Shown here in pieces: positions 10,579 through 18,328 of a stretch of 50,864 nt of DNA. Origin of the DNA: an uncultured Bacteroidota bacterium (GTDB lineage Bacteria; Bacteroidota; Bacteroidia; Flavobacteriales; Flavobacteriaceae). Below the pieces are notes generated by a model. The model saw only the letters and a list, made by a program, of their open reading frames with translations, ran no database searches and had not been told where the DNA came from. Made by a program: the position numbers and the translations under genes. Positions within the stretch are counted from its first letter, which is position 1; each line of letters begins with the position of its first letter. The stretch covers positions 1 through 50,864 of the forward strand of contig CACHZY010000012.1 in NCBI GenBank assembly GCA_902584445.1, given 5' to 3'.

Positions 10579-10582
10579 TATT

Positions 10583-11050
10583 TTAAAATTTAATAATCAC
10601 CTTACTTTGGTTAATTTCATCGAAGGTTATTGTTTTATTTTTTGTTACCGTTACTTTACCTTTTCCAATAGGTTTTGGCTCCCTCTGTTTCCATTGTAAT
10701 TCAATTAGTCGGTCTTCTACCTTGGTTAATTCACCGGACAACATTGCCCCGTTGGAAAGAACAACCTCTAATTTTCTGCCAATGTTCTTAAAATACTGTC
10801 TCGGGAATTTTAAAGCATTTCCCACCCCAGCCGACGCAACTTCAAGGCTGAAATCCACAACCTCACGATCAAGTGATCTCTCAATTTCTCGGCTGATGTT
10901 AATACAGTCTTTTAGATTTATATCTTTATCACTATCAAGTATGATTTTTATTGCATTATCAGTTGAAACTTTAAAATCTACCAAAAAAATATCTGGATAG
11001 TTTTCTAAACTATCAGATAATAACGACATAACCTTTTTACTAAAATTCAT
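10583..11050 (-). CDS. rimP: Ribosome maturation factor RimP
   Basis: A 155-residue protein of normal RimP length, first gene of the rimP-nusA-infB operon. RimP assists late maturation of the 30S subunit. Seen in the sequence are the N-terminal alpha/beta domain (IFLVDFKVSTDNAIKIILDS), the conserved SREIERSLDRE segment and DFSLEVASAGVGNALKFPRQ, a version of the family motif LEVSSPGLDRPL. The C-terminal SH3-like domain follows, with ELTKVEDRLIELQWKQRE. The ATG at 11050 comes three bases after a run of seven U that follows a stable hairpin, so initiation or transcription into this gene could be attenuated. Confidence 0.95.
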   Translation of the reverse strand: MNFSKKVMSLLSDSLENYPDIFLVDFKVSTDNAIKIILDSDKDINLKDCINISREIERSLDREVVDFSLEVASAGVGNALKFPRQYFKNIGRKLEVVLSNGAMLSGELTKVEDRLIELQWKQREPKPIGKGKVTVTKNKTITFDEINQSKVIIKF

Positions 11051-11053
11051 ATC

Positions 11054-11083
11054 AAAAAAAAGAGGGACCTTTAAGTCGCCTCT
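11054..11083 (-). promoter_or_regulatory. Terminator-like hairpin in the rimP leader (candidate attenuator)
   Basis: On the minus strand the 5' arm AGAGGCGAC (11083-11075) pairs with the 3' arm GTCCCTCT (11068-11061) around the loop TTAAAG. This makes eight base pairs with one bulged C. Seven T follow directly (11060-11054), then GAT and the rimP ATG. The shape is that of an intrinsic terminator, but it lies between the likely promoter and the first gene of an operon that encodes NusA. A leader attenuator is therefore more plausible than the end of another transcript; the gene upstream on the other strand is divergent. Regulation by NusA is inferred from the E. coli operon. Confidence 0.6.
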
Positions 11084-11105
11084 GAATAATTTTCATACTG
11101 CAGTA

Positions 11106-11134
11106 CAAATATAGTGTTTTTGGAGATAATTCAA
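11106..11134 (-). promoter_or_regulatory. Promoter of the rimP-nusA-infB operon
   Basis: On the minus strand a -33 TTG (11134-11132) and a -7 box TATATTTG (11113-11106) are separated by 18 bp. This matches the Bacteroidota consensus TTG-N17-23-TAnnTTTG. The predicted transcript starts near 11099, giving a leader of about 50 bases that contains the rimP hairpin. Confidence 0.6.
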
Positions 11135-11200
11135 TTTTTTAAATCAAATTCTCACTTAAAATTTATTTAACTAATTTTATAAAATGTATTTAATAATAAC

Positions 11201-12499
11201 TTGATTTTGAAAAAAAAGCTATTAGTTACTTTTTTAATCTTAATACTTGGGTTGCTCTATTTTGAGATCAAGATCCCTTCAATGCCATCCTATATGCCAA
11301 AAAGGGAATACTTAGATATGGAAATCCCAATTCTTGAGGCTTTTATCACCGCTAAGGATAGTAGTATGATTGAACTACCAGAGGGACACTATTTATTTTC
11401 TCAATCCCTAATTATGGATGGAAAAAAAAATGTAACAATACGCGGGGCAGGAATTGAAAAAACAGTACTATCATTCAAAGGGCAAAAACAGGGAGCTGAG
11501 GGTGTGAGGATTTCCAATTGTAATAATATTACAATAGAAAACTTATCAATAGAGGATGCTGCGGGAGATAATTTAAAAGTTACTGATTCAGATTTTGTTG
11601 TAATGCGAAATATTCGGTCTGCTTGGACAGGTAAAGTTTCCACGGAAAATGGAGCCTATGCATTATACCCAGTATTATGCAATAACCTCTTAATTGAGGG
11701 GTGTGAAGCAATTGGATCATCTGATGCAGGCATATATGTTGGACAATCCAAAAATGTTATAATCCGAAACAATAAAGCTTATTATAATGTGGCTGGTATT
11801 GAGAGTGAAAACAGTAGTAGAGTTGAAATATATGATAATGAAATTTTTAATAATACTGGTGGTCTTTTGATTTTTAACCTCCCACACCTAACTGTATATG
11901 GGGAAAATGTCAAAGCATACAATAACCATATTTATGATAATAATATTAAGAATTTTGGTGTTAAAGGTTCAATCGTAAGTACAGTTCCAAGGGGCACAGG
12001 AATTATAGTAATGGCTACTAAGGAGGTTGCTATTTATGAAAATAAAATTGAAAACCACAAAACGATCAATGCCTCAGTAGTTAGCTACGAAATATATGTC
12101 CCTCCCAAAAATAAAAAGAAGAAAAAGAAAAAACCCCTTAGAAATGGCTTGAGACAAGTTGAAGAGGATTATATTCAGGATATCAGCTACAGTGCTTATC
12201 CTGGTAAAGTTTCCATTCACGATAATAAATTTAAAAATAAATACTTCATTCCTGCATTAGACAATGATTTTGGACTACTTTGGATTATGAAAAACAAACT
12301 ACAGATTCCAGATATAGCCTATGATGCAATTTTACCAAGCAATTACTTACTAGAGAATAGAACCCCCAATCCAGAGTATAAAATTTGTGTTAAGAACAAT
12401 GGAAAAATTAACTTTGTTGCGATGGATGCTGGAAATGATTTTGAAAAATTCTCAAATGACTTAGATGATTATGAATGTGATGTTGAATTTGAATTGTAA
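11201..12499 (+). CDS. Exported parallel beta-helix protein (TIGR03805-like)
   Basis: 432 residues starting at TTG; no in-frame ATG fits, and a second TTG lies two codons on. An N-terminal hydrophobic helix (residues 4-20) is a signal or anchor. The body is a right-handed parallel beta-helix of PbH1-type turns, for example NVTIRGAGIEKTVLSFKG, NNITIENLSIEDAAGDNLKV, NVIIRNNKAYYNVAGIESEN and RVEIYDNEIFNNTGGLLIF. It resembles the family modelled as TIGR03805, whose members usually sit next to a TIGR03806 diheme cytochrome, as here (6 bp downstream). A tract of seven lysines (305-311) interrupts the fold between two turns. The substrate is unknown: such folds bind or cleave polysaccharides, but I see no catalytic signature of a named lyase family. 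Confidence 0.85.
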   Translation: MILKKKLLVTFLILILGLLYFEIKIPSMPSYMPKREYLDMEIPILEAFITAKDSSMIELPEGHYLFSQSLIMDGKKNVTIRGAGIEKTVLSFKGQKQGAEGVRISNCNNITIENLSIEDAAGDNLKVTDSDFVVMRNIRSAWTGKVSTENGAYALYPVLCNNLLIEGCEAIGSSDAGIYVGQSKNVIIRNNKAYYNVAGIESENSSRVEIYDNEIFNNTGGLLIFNLPHLTVYGENVKAYNNHIYDNNIKNFGVKGSIVSTVPRGTGIIVMATKEVAIYENKIENHKTINASVVSYEIYVPPKNKKKKKKKPLRNGLRQVEEDYIQDISYSAYPGKVSIHDNKFKNKYFIPALDNDFGLLWIMKNKLQIPDIAYDAILPSNYLLENRTPNPEYKICVKNNGKINFVAMDAGNDFEKFSNDLDDYECDVEFEL

Positions 12500-12505
12500 G
12501 CTTAA

Positions 12506-13603
12506 ATGTCTGCGTTGAATTACTTATTACAGCTTTTTTTATTATTGATCTTTTTTGGTTGCCAGTCCACTGAAAATAAAAATATTGTGCCCACTGCCAG
12601 GAAAGTAGTTCCTAAAATTTCACTGACAAATAATGTTTCAAAAGAAATTCCTAAACTTTCAGATTATTCCTTTTTTAAGGGAAAGCTCTCAGACTTAATC
12701 CCATCAGAGGATGTTTATATGTACGAATTGAACAATTCACTTTTTTCAGATTATTCATTTAAAAAGAGATTCATTTACTTACCTGAGGGGAAAAAAATGA
12801 CTTACAGGGAAAAAGGTGTTTTATCTTTTGATCCTGGAAGCATTATAATCAAAAACTTTTACTACCCGAATGATTTTAGAAATCCAGAGGCAGGTAAAGA
12901 GATCATTGAGACCAGGCTGTTAATAAAAGAAAAAAATTATAATTGGAAAACACTTTCCTATGTTTGGAACGAGGAACAAACTGATGCCTATCTTAATATT
13001 GTGGGAGGGGAAACACAGGTTAGCTGGACTGACCATAAAGGGAAGAAACAAAATCTAAATTACATTATTCCCAATCAAACCCAATGTAAAAGTTGTCACA
13101 TGCTCGATAAAAAAATCACTCCAATTGGACCAATTGCAGGCCAATTAAACCGAAAAAATATTTATGATGATATGATCCATGACCAACTAGAATATTTTTC
13201 TGAGAAAAAAATTTTATTAGGTTTACCAAAGAAAGATGCTCGACCTAAATTCTCTGTATGGGATGAAGAGAGCTCTGGAAGTCTTGAAGATAGAGCCAAG
13301 GCCTATCTTCATATCAATTGCGCTCACTGTCATAATGATTTAGGTCCTGCAAAAAACTCTGGTCTTAACCTTACATACTACGAAACAAATCAAAGAAAAA
13401 GAGGTGTTTATAAACCGCCTATTGCAGCTGGTAAAGGGTCTGGAAATTTGAAATTCAGTATTGTTCCCAATGAGCCTGAAAAATCAATAATGATTTATCG
13501 TTACAACAACGTGGATCCTGGAATAATGATGCCAGAAATTGGAAGAAAAAGTATTCACAAAGAAGGGGTTGCACTTCTTGAAGAGTACATTAAATCTCTT
13601 TAA
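12506..13603 (+). CDS. SO_2930-family diheme c-type cytochrome lipoprotein (TIGR03806-like)
   Basis: 365 residues. The N-terminus is a lipoprotein signal ending LLLIFFGCQS, with Cys19 as the likely lipidated residue. Two heme-binding motifs are visible, CKSCH at Cys194 and CAHCH at Cys272. Between the signal and the first heme lies a conserved region typical of this family (LSDYSFFKGKLSDLIPSEDV, then RFIYLPEG). C-terminal segments include PGIMMPEIGRKSIHKEGV, where a Met could be an axial ligand. It is translated 6 bp after the beta-helix gene and is almost certainly co-transcribed with it. The pair recurs across unrelated bacteria, but no biochemical function is established to my knowledge. 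Electron transfer at the outer face of a membrane is the safe reading. Confidence 0.88.
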   Translation: MSALNYLLQLFLLLIFFGCQSTENKNIVPTARKVVPKISLTNNVSKEIPKLSDYSFFKGKLSDLIPSEDVYMYELNNSLFSDYSFKKRFIYLPEGKKMTYREKGVLSFDPGSIIIKNFYYPNDFRNPEAGKEIIETRLLIKEKNYNWKTLSYVWNEEQTDAYLNIVGGETQVSWTDHKGKKQNLNYIIPNQTQCKSCHMLDKKITPIGPIAGQLNRKNIYDDMIHDQLEYFSEKKILLGLPKKDARPKFSVWDEESSGSLEDRAKAYLHINCAHCHNDLGPAKNSGLNLTYYETNQRKRGVYKPPIAAGKGSGNLKFSIVPNEPEKSIMIYRYNNVDPGIMMPEIGRKSIHKEGVALLEEYIKSL

Positions 13604-13644
13604 ATTTCAAAAATTAATCCCTTTTCTTTGGTTTATTTTTAAAT

Positions 13645-13652
13645 TATCTTTG
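13645..13652 (+). promoter_or_regulatory. -7 promoter box of the VWA/AAA+ gene pair
   Basis: TATCTTTG is an exact match to TAnnTTTG, 30 bp ahead of the VWA gene's ATG. A TTTG lies at 13627-13630, but only 14 bp upstream, shorter than the usual -33 spacing. The -7 box is therefore the main support. Confidence 0.45.
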
Positions 13653-13682
13653 TAGTGAATAGCAATATAATAAGGTATTTAT

Positions 13683-14807
13683 ATGAAGTTTTCTGATTTG
13701 AGGACAGGCCTATTATTCCAAAAGCCAAAGTCAAATAGCCAATCACCATTTGAGCGACTATTTGAAATTTTCAAAGAATTAATTACACACACCTCCGGAG
13801 ACTTTGATGAGGCCATTGAGTGGCTCAGAGAGTTGGATAAGGAATATGAACTCACTGATGAAAATTACACTATTGATGACTTCATAGAAGACTTACTCGA
13901 CAAGGGATATGTTAAAGCTGAGATAAAACCTGACGGAAGTGAAAAATCAATGGGTATCACTGCCAAAACTGAAAAAATTTTAAGAGAATTCGCATTAAAA
14001 CAGATTTTCGGAAAATTAAAGCGATCGGGTTTAGGAAACCACAATACTAAATATCATGGAATTGGAGACGAAATTTCCGGTGAGTTAACCAACTTTCAGT
14101 TTGGAGACCCAATAGAAAATATTGTGCTTACTGAAAGCATTAAAAATGCGCAAATAAATGCTGGCATTGATGATTTTCAAATCTCTGAGAAAGATTTAGT
14201 AGTTGAAAAAAACCATCATAAATCTCAAATGAGTACCATATTAATGATTGATATCAGTCATAGTATGATTTTATATGGGGAAGACCGTATTACACCAGCC
14301 AAAAAAGTAGCTATGGCGCTTGCCGAATTTATTACGACGCGTTACCCTAAAGACACACTTGATATTTTGGTTTTTGGAAATGACGCCAGACCCATTTCAG
14401 TAAAAGAATTACCATACTTAAAGGTTGGACCATATCATACAAATACTGTTGCTGGTCTTGAATTGGCAATGGATATGCTTAGGAGAAAGCGGAATACGAA
14501 TAAACAAATTTTTATGATTACAGATGGTAAGCCAAGTTGTTTGAAAATGCAGGATGGTAGCTATTATAAAAATAGTGTTGGATTGGATCGTGATATTGTT
14601 GAAAAGTGTTATATAATGGCACTTCAAGCAAAAAAACTGAAGATACCTATCACCACATTTATGATTGCCTCTGATCCTCACCTAAAACAATTTGTTCAGG
14701 AATTTACCAAAGTCAACCAAGGAAAAGCTTTTTTCACTGGATTAAATAATCTGGGTGAGATGATTTTTGAAGATTATGAAAAAAACAGAAAAAAAAGATT
14801 TGGATAG
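13683..14807 (+). CDS. VWA-domain protein partnered with a MoxR-like ATPase
   Basis: 374 residues with no signal peptide, so cytoplasmic. The N-terminal half is helical and charged (LRTGLLFQKPKSNSQSPFER; EAIEWLRELDKEYELTDENY). The C-terminal half is a von Willebrand factor A domain with an intact metal site: DISHS (Asp190-x-Ser192-x-Ser194), a Thr in PYHTNTVAG, and ITDGKPS. The gene lies 2 bp before an AAA+ ATPase gene, making a MoxR-VWA pair similar to the I and D subunits of magnesium chelatase, though the organism shows no sign of chlorophyll synthesis. Such pairs act as metal-dependent remodelling chaperones with mostly unknown clients. The order, VWA before ATPase, is the reverse of the commonest arrangement. 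Confidence 0.88.
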   Translation: MKFSDLRTGLLFQKPKSNSQSPFERLFEIFKELITHTSGDFDEAIEWLRELDKEYELTDENYTIDDFIEDLLDKGYVKAEIKPDGSEKSMGITAKTEKILREFALKQIFGKLKRSGLGNHNTKYHGIGDEISGELTNFQFGDPIENIVLTESIKNAQINAGIDDFQISEKDLVVEKNHHKSQMSTILMIDISHSMILYGEDRITPAKKVAMALAEFITTRYPKDTLDILVFGNDARPISVKELPYLKVGPYHTNTVAGLELAMDMLRRKRNTNKQIFMITDGKPSCLKMQDGSYYKNSVGLDRDIVEKCYIMALQAKKLKIPITTFMIASDPHLKQFVQEFTKVNQGKAFFTGLNNLGEMIFEDYEKNRKKRFG

Positions 14808-14809
14808 AA

Positions 14810-16273
14810 ATGGAGCAGCCTAAAATTAATACCCTTAAGGAGTTAAAAAAAACAGACTATCAACCCAAAACGATTCAACAGGAACTTGCTGATAACTTAA
14901 GAGCTAAAATCATCAACGGCGATACTACTTTTGATGGTCTCATTGGCTATGATAATACAGTCATACCAGATTTTGAAAGAGCAATTCTCTCTGGTCACAA
15001 TATTAATTTATTAGGATTAAGAGGACAAGCCAAAACTAAATTAGCTCGAAAAATGACTAGTTTGTTAGATGAGTGGATTCCTGTTGTCTCCGGCTCTGAA
15101 ATTAATGAGGACCCTCTAAAACCGATTTCTAAATTTACAAAGGAATTGATTGCCGAAAAAGGCGGTAATACGCCTATTACCTGGATGCACAGAAATGAAC
15201 GTTTTTTTGAAAAGTTATCAACCCCAGATGTAACAGTTGCTGATTTAATTGGAGACGTTGATCCCATAAAAGCAGCCACTCTTAAACTTACTTACGCAGA
15301 TGAGAAAGTATTACACTTTGGAATGATTCCAAGGGCCCACCGCTGTATATTTGTTCTAAATGAATTGCCCGATCTTCAAGCGCGAATTCAAGTTGCACTT
15401 TTCTCAATTTTACAAGAGAAAGAAATTCAAGTAAGAGGATTTAAATTAAGGTTACCTTTAGAAATTCAATTTATATTCACAGCCAATCCAGAGGATTATA
15501 CAAATAGGGGAAGTATTGTCACCCCACTTAAAGATAGGATTGGATCACAAATATTAACGCACTATCCACATAGCTTATCAATTGCTAAAAAGATAACTGA
15601 GCAAGAATCACAAGTCAGCAAAGAAAAAGCTGCAAACATTCACTTACCTGAAATAGCTAAAGATCTCTTAGAGCAAGTTGGTTTTGAGGCAAGAAAGAGC
15701 GAATATGTAGATGCTAAAAGTGGCGTTAGCGCTCGCATGAGCATTACAGCTTTCGAAAATTTATACAGTACTGCAGAAAGACGTTTGCTAATAACCCAAG
15801 ATGAAAAAACATCTATCAGAATGACTGACTTTCTAGGTATAATTCCAGCTATAAATGGAAAAATTGAATTGGTTTACGAGGGAGAACAAGAAGGAGCCAA
15901 TGAAGTTTCCTTTCACTTAATTTCCATGTCGATTAAGACCCTATTTCCAAAGTATTTTCCTAAAATTGAAAAATTAGAAAAACCCAATGAAGTCGGGCCA
16001 TACGATGAAGTACTAGAATGGTTTTTTAAGGATAATGAGCTTTTTTTTGAGGATGATCTGAATGAAAAAGAATATTGTAAAACGTTGGACAATCTGACTG
16101 GGTTGAGTAAAATTGTGAAAAAACACCTCCCCGATTTAGACAAAAAAGATCACTACTTCATGATGGAGTTTATACTTTGGGGCTTGGAATCCCATCAGAA
16201 ACTAAATAAATTAAGAAGGCTAGAAGGTATATATTTTAAAGACTCTCTTGGAAGTTTTATAAATAGACTATGA
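14810..16273 (+). CDS. MoxR/magnesium-chelatase-I-like AAA+ ATPase
   Basis: A 487-residue AAA+ protein. Walker A is GLRGQAKT (Gly69-Thr76), a MoxR-style variant of GxxGxGKT. The Walker B region reads CIFVLNELPDLQARIQVALF, with Asn184-Glu185 where most family members have Asp-Glu. Sensor 1 lies in FIFTANPEDYTNRGS, followed by TPLKDRIGSQI, which holds the arginine finger region typical of chelatase I subunits. It is probably the motor that acts with the VWA protein encoded 2 bp upstream. The C-terminal 150 residues are specific to this Bacteroidota subfamily and of unknown role. A true BchI/ChlI is unlikely because no bch genes are present. I saw no terminator after the gene. Confidence 0.9.
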   Translation: MEQPKINTLKELKKTDYQPKTIQQELADNLRAKIINGDTTFDGLIGYDNTVIPDFERAILSGHNINLLGLRGQAKTKLARKMTSLLDEWIPVVSGSEINEDPLKPISKFTKELIAEKGGNTPITWMHRNERFFEKLSTPDVTVADLIGDVDPIKAATLKLTYADEKVLHFGMIPRAHRCIFVLNELPDLQARIQVALFSILQEKEIQVRGFKLRLPLEIQFIFTANPEDYTNRGSIVTPLKDRIGSQILTHYPHSLSIAKKITEQESQVSKEKAANIHLPEIAKDLLEQVGFEARKSEYVDAKSGVSARMSITAFENLYSTAERRLLITQDEKTSIRMTDFLGIIPAINGKIELVYEGEQEGANEVSFHLISMSIKTLFPKYFPKIEKLEKPNEVGPYDEVLEWFFKDNELFFEDDLNEKEYCKTLDNLTGLSKIVKKHLPDLDKKDHYFMMEFILWGLESHQKLNKLRRLEGIYFKDSLGSFINRL

Positions 16274-16393
16274 TATTATTAAAGAATCAACGGAGGTTTT
16301 GTGAATACCATCTATATCAAATCACCTAAATAATTAAAATACATTTTATTTGATATATTAATTTTCTGTCGTTCTAAAATGATTAATATCAAT

Positions 16394-16477
16394 TTAAATT
16401 CTTGATTTTATAACTGCTACTATTCCAAGAATTAGGCAAATAAAAACTGATGCTAAAACTAAATTACCTACGCCCAT
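16394..16477 (-). CDS. Possible 27-residue single-helix membrane peptide
   Basis: A short open frame, MGVGNLVLASVFICLILGIV followed by AVIKSRI and TAA. It would make a single transmembrane helix with a basic C-terminal tail. It begins 16 bp after the stop of the Ig-like lipoprotein gene on the same strand and is preceded by a run of ten A, which suits initiation in Bacteroidota where Shine-Dalgarno sites are rare. The pattern (hydrophobic core, Lys-Ser-Arg end, position) suggests a real small protein, but it is short enough to occur by chance and I do not recognise a family. Confidence 0.4.
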   Translation of the reverse strand: MGVGNLVLASVFICLILGIVAVIKSRI

Positions 16478-16493
16478 TTTTTTTTTAAATATA

Positions 16494-18149
16494 CTATTTA
16501 TTTAAAACTTCAAGTGAATCAATTATGGAAATTGGAACTATTTCAGATGGAATTTTTAACTGTTGATTAATATCCCAATTTGCTCTCAAGTCAATTGTAT
16601 CAGATGAATAATAAACCATTTCAGGCTGAATCTTTTTTAAGTAGTTACCGGTATCCCATTTTTTATTTCCATTATTATCTCTTATGTATCGAAACAAGTA
16701 CTTTCCAGGTAACAAGTATTTGAATTCATAATAATCTAAATCATTTATTTTGTCATATCGCCTTACTAACTTACTATTAAGATCAACCAATTCTAGAATA
16801 AATGGAGATTTGTCTTCCCTTAAAATTTGCAAGAAAATATTACCATAATCTGATATAGGTCGGGTTTTGACAAAATATTTAAGACTATCATTTGCTCGCC
16901 CCCAAAAATCTATCATAGCCTCTGGATAAAATTCAATTTTATAATTATCGTTTGGTAAAGGATCAAATGTTAATGCTAACTGGTCATAATTTTTATCTAA
17001 ATATGCTCTAAATGGGACTTCTAAAGAATCCAATCCGATAATCTTTATCAAATCCATATTGATTTTGACTAAGGGTAAAGAGGATTGAATTTTAAAACTA
17101 TCTATTAATTCTATTGAGTTTTTGGTTATTGCGCTAATAACCAGAGAGTCAGGTTTTATGTCCTTTAGCTGGATAGTGTAGGTTTTAGTTGTATCCTTTT
17201 CTTTAATACCAAATTTGAGAGAATCAATCTCCGAACCTCTAAACCAAAAATTCAAAGTGTCTGTTTTCCTGTTTTTATTTATTAAGAATCTAAAATTCCT
17301 TGGGACTATACTTTGCACTTCAATTGCTGAAGGGTCCGGCTCTCCAAAATAACCAAAACCAATTTTATTTTTATTTATAAAAAATGGACGAGACCAAAAT
17401 AAATTAGGGACTTCTTTAAAAATCCTAAAATTTACTACGCTATCGCCAGGAAGAGTAACAGGTTCTTCTATGAAACCAATTTTATCTACATTTTGATCAA
17501 ACAAATAATTTCCTGCTATGTCTTTCATTGCTATTATTTGATATGTATCTGGCCGGAGGTTTTTAAAATTATATATGATTGAGTCAAGTGTACTGGTTGC
17601 ATAGAAAGGCTTTTCCAAAAAAACTGTAGAATCAGTAAATGTACTATCGATAGGATATAAATAAATAGCAGTATAAGTATCAGTTATCCTTTCATATGCA
17701 TCGATAATTTTTCCTTTTATTTCCAGAGAGTCAATAACTGCACCTGTGGAAAAAGCATAATTGAAAAAGGGGAGCTTGTTCCCTTCATTATTATCAATTA
17801 TACTCTCACCAAAATTGAATGTATATGTGGTATTATCTAACAGAGAGTCCATTAACTCAATCTGAATTCTTTTAGATACTGTCCCTTGAGGTTTTACCTT
17901 ATACTTACTGAACTCTAATGGAGGGGAAATGATCAATTGTTTTGTGAGGTCAACTAATTTTATGTATTCGTCAAAAGTTATTGTAATTTTTTCTTTGTCA
18001 AAAAAAACAGTGTTCATTTTTGGAGAAGCATTGACCATTATCGGGGCCAAAGTATCTTTAAATCCTCCAGTGGGAAGGCTTCTTCTCGCACATTGAAATG
18101 ATGAAATAATAACCAATGAAAATAAAAAGTAAATGATAAATTTATTCAT
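16494..18149 (-). CDS. Ig-like domain lipoprotein (Big_5 type)
   Basis: 551 residues. The signal peptide ends SSFQC, with Cys20 as the lipidated residue, and the mature protein starts CARRSLPTGGFKDTLAP. This start, followed by PKMNTVFFDKEKITITFDEY, is characteristic of a conserved Bacteroidota lipoprotein with an N-terminal bacterial Ig-like domain (Big_5). The remainder is beta-rich, with repeated strand patterns and a final segment (YKLLPGKYLFRYIRDNNGN-like, near residue 500) resembling surface adhesin modules. It is probably anchored at the outer membrane. The function is unknown. The gene is divergent from glyS, and a possible small membrane peptide gene follows 16 bp downstream. Confidence 0.85.
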   Translation of the reverse strand: MNKFIIYFLFSLVIISSFQCARRSLPTGGFKDTLAPIMVNASPKMNTVFFDKEKITITFDEYIKLVDLTKQLIISPPLEFSKYKVKPQGTVSKRIQIELMDSLLDNTTYTFNFGESIIDNNEGNKLPFFNYAFSTGAVIDSLEIKGKIIDAYERITDTYTAIYLYPIDSTFTDSTVFLEKPFYATSTLDSIIYNFKNLRPDTYQIIAMKDIAGNYLFDQNVDKIGFIEEPVTLPGDSVVNFRIFKEVPNLFWSRPFFINKNKIGFGYFGEPDPSAIEVQSIVPRNFRFLINKNRKTDTLNFWFRGSEIDSLKFGIKEKDTTKTYTIQLKDIKPDSLVISAITKNSIELIDSFKIQSSLPLVKINMDLIKIIGLDSLEVPFRAYLDKNYDQLALTFDPLPNDNYKIEFYPEAMIDFWGRANDSLKYFVKTRPISDYGNIFLQILREDKSPFILELVDLNSKLVRRYDKINDLDYYEFKYLLPGKYLFRYIRDNNGNKKWDTGNYLKKIQPEMVYYSSDTIDLRANWDINQQLKIPSEIVPISIIDSLEVLNK

Positions 18150-18167
18150 CTAAATTAATTGTAGTGA

Positions 18168-18175
18168 CAAAAGTA
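18168..18175 (-). promoter_or_regulatory. Possible -7 box of the Ig-like lipoprotein gene
   Basis: On the minus strand this reads TACTTTTG, matching TAnnTTTG, 19 bp before the lipoprotein ATG. No TTG stands at the expected -33 distance, so support is limited to one element. Confidence 0.35.
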
Positions 18176-18328
18176 ATACAATATTCTAAAGAGATAATAG
18201 TAGTTAATTACTCGATTCATAGCCTGCTATCCCTTTTCTTTTACTAACTGATAAATATTAATGAATAAAATCTTGATTGAAAAAGATTCCAGAACTGTAA
18301 AAAGACCAAAAAGGCTTATTTTTGATGT

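Noticed and set aside
13627-13652. TTTG at 13627-13630 as the -33 element of the VWA gene promoter
   Set aside because: The 14-bp spacing to the -7 box is shorter than the 17-23 bp usual in this phylum; only the -7 box was kept.
13683-16273. Magnesium chelatase for chlorophyll synthesis
   Set aside because: The VWA and AAA+ proteins resemble chelatase subunits, but there is no large BchH/ChlH subunit and no other pigment gene in the window.
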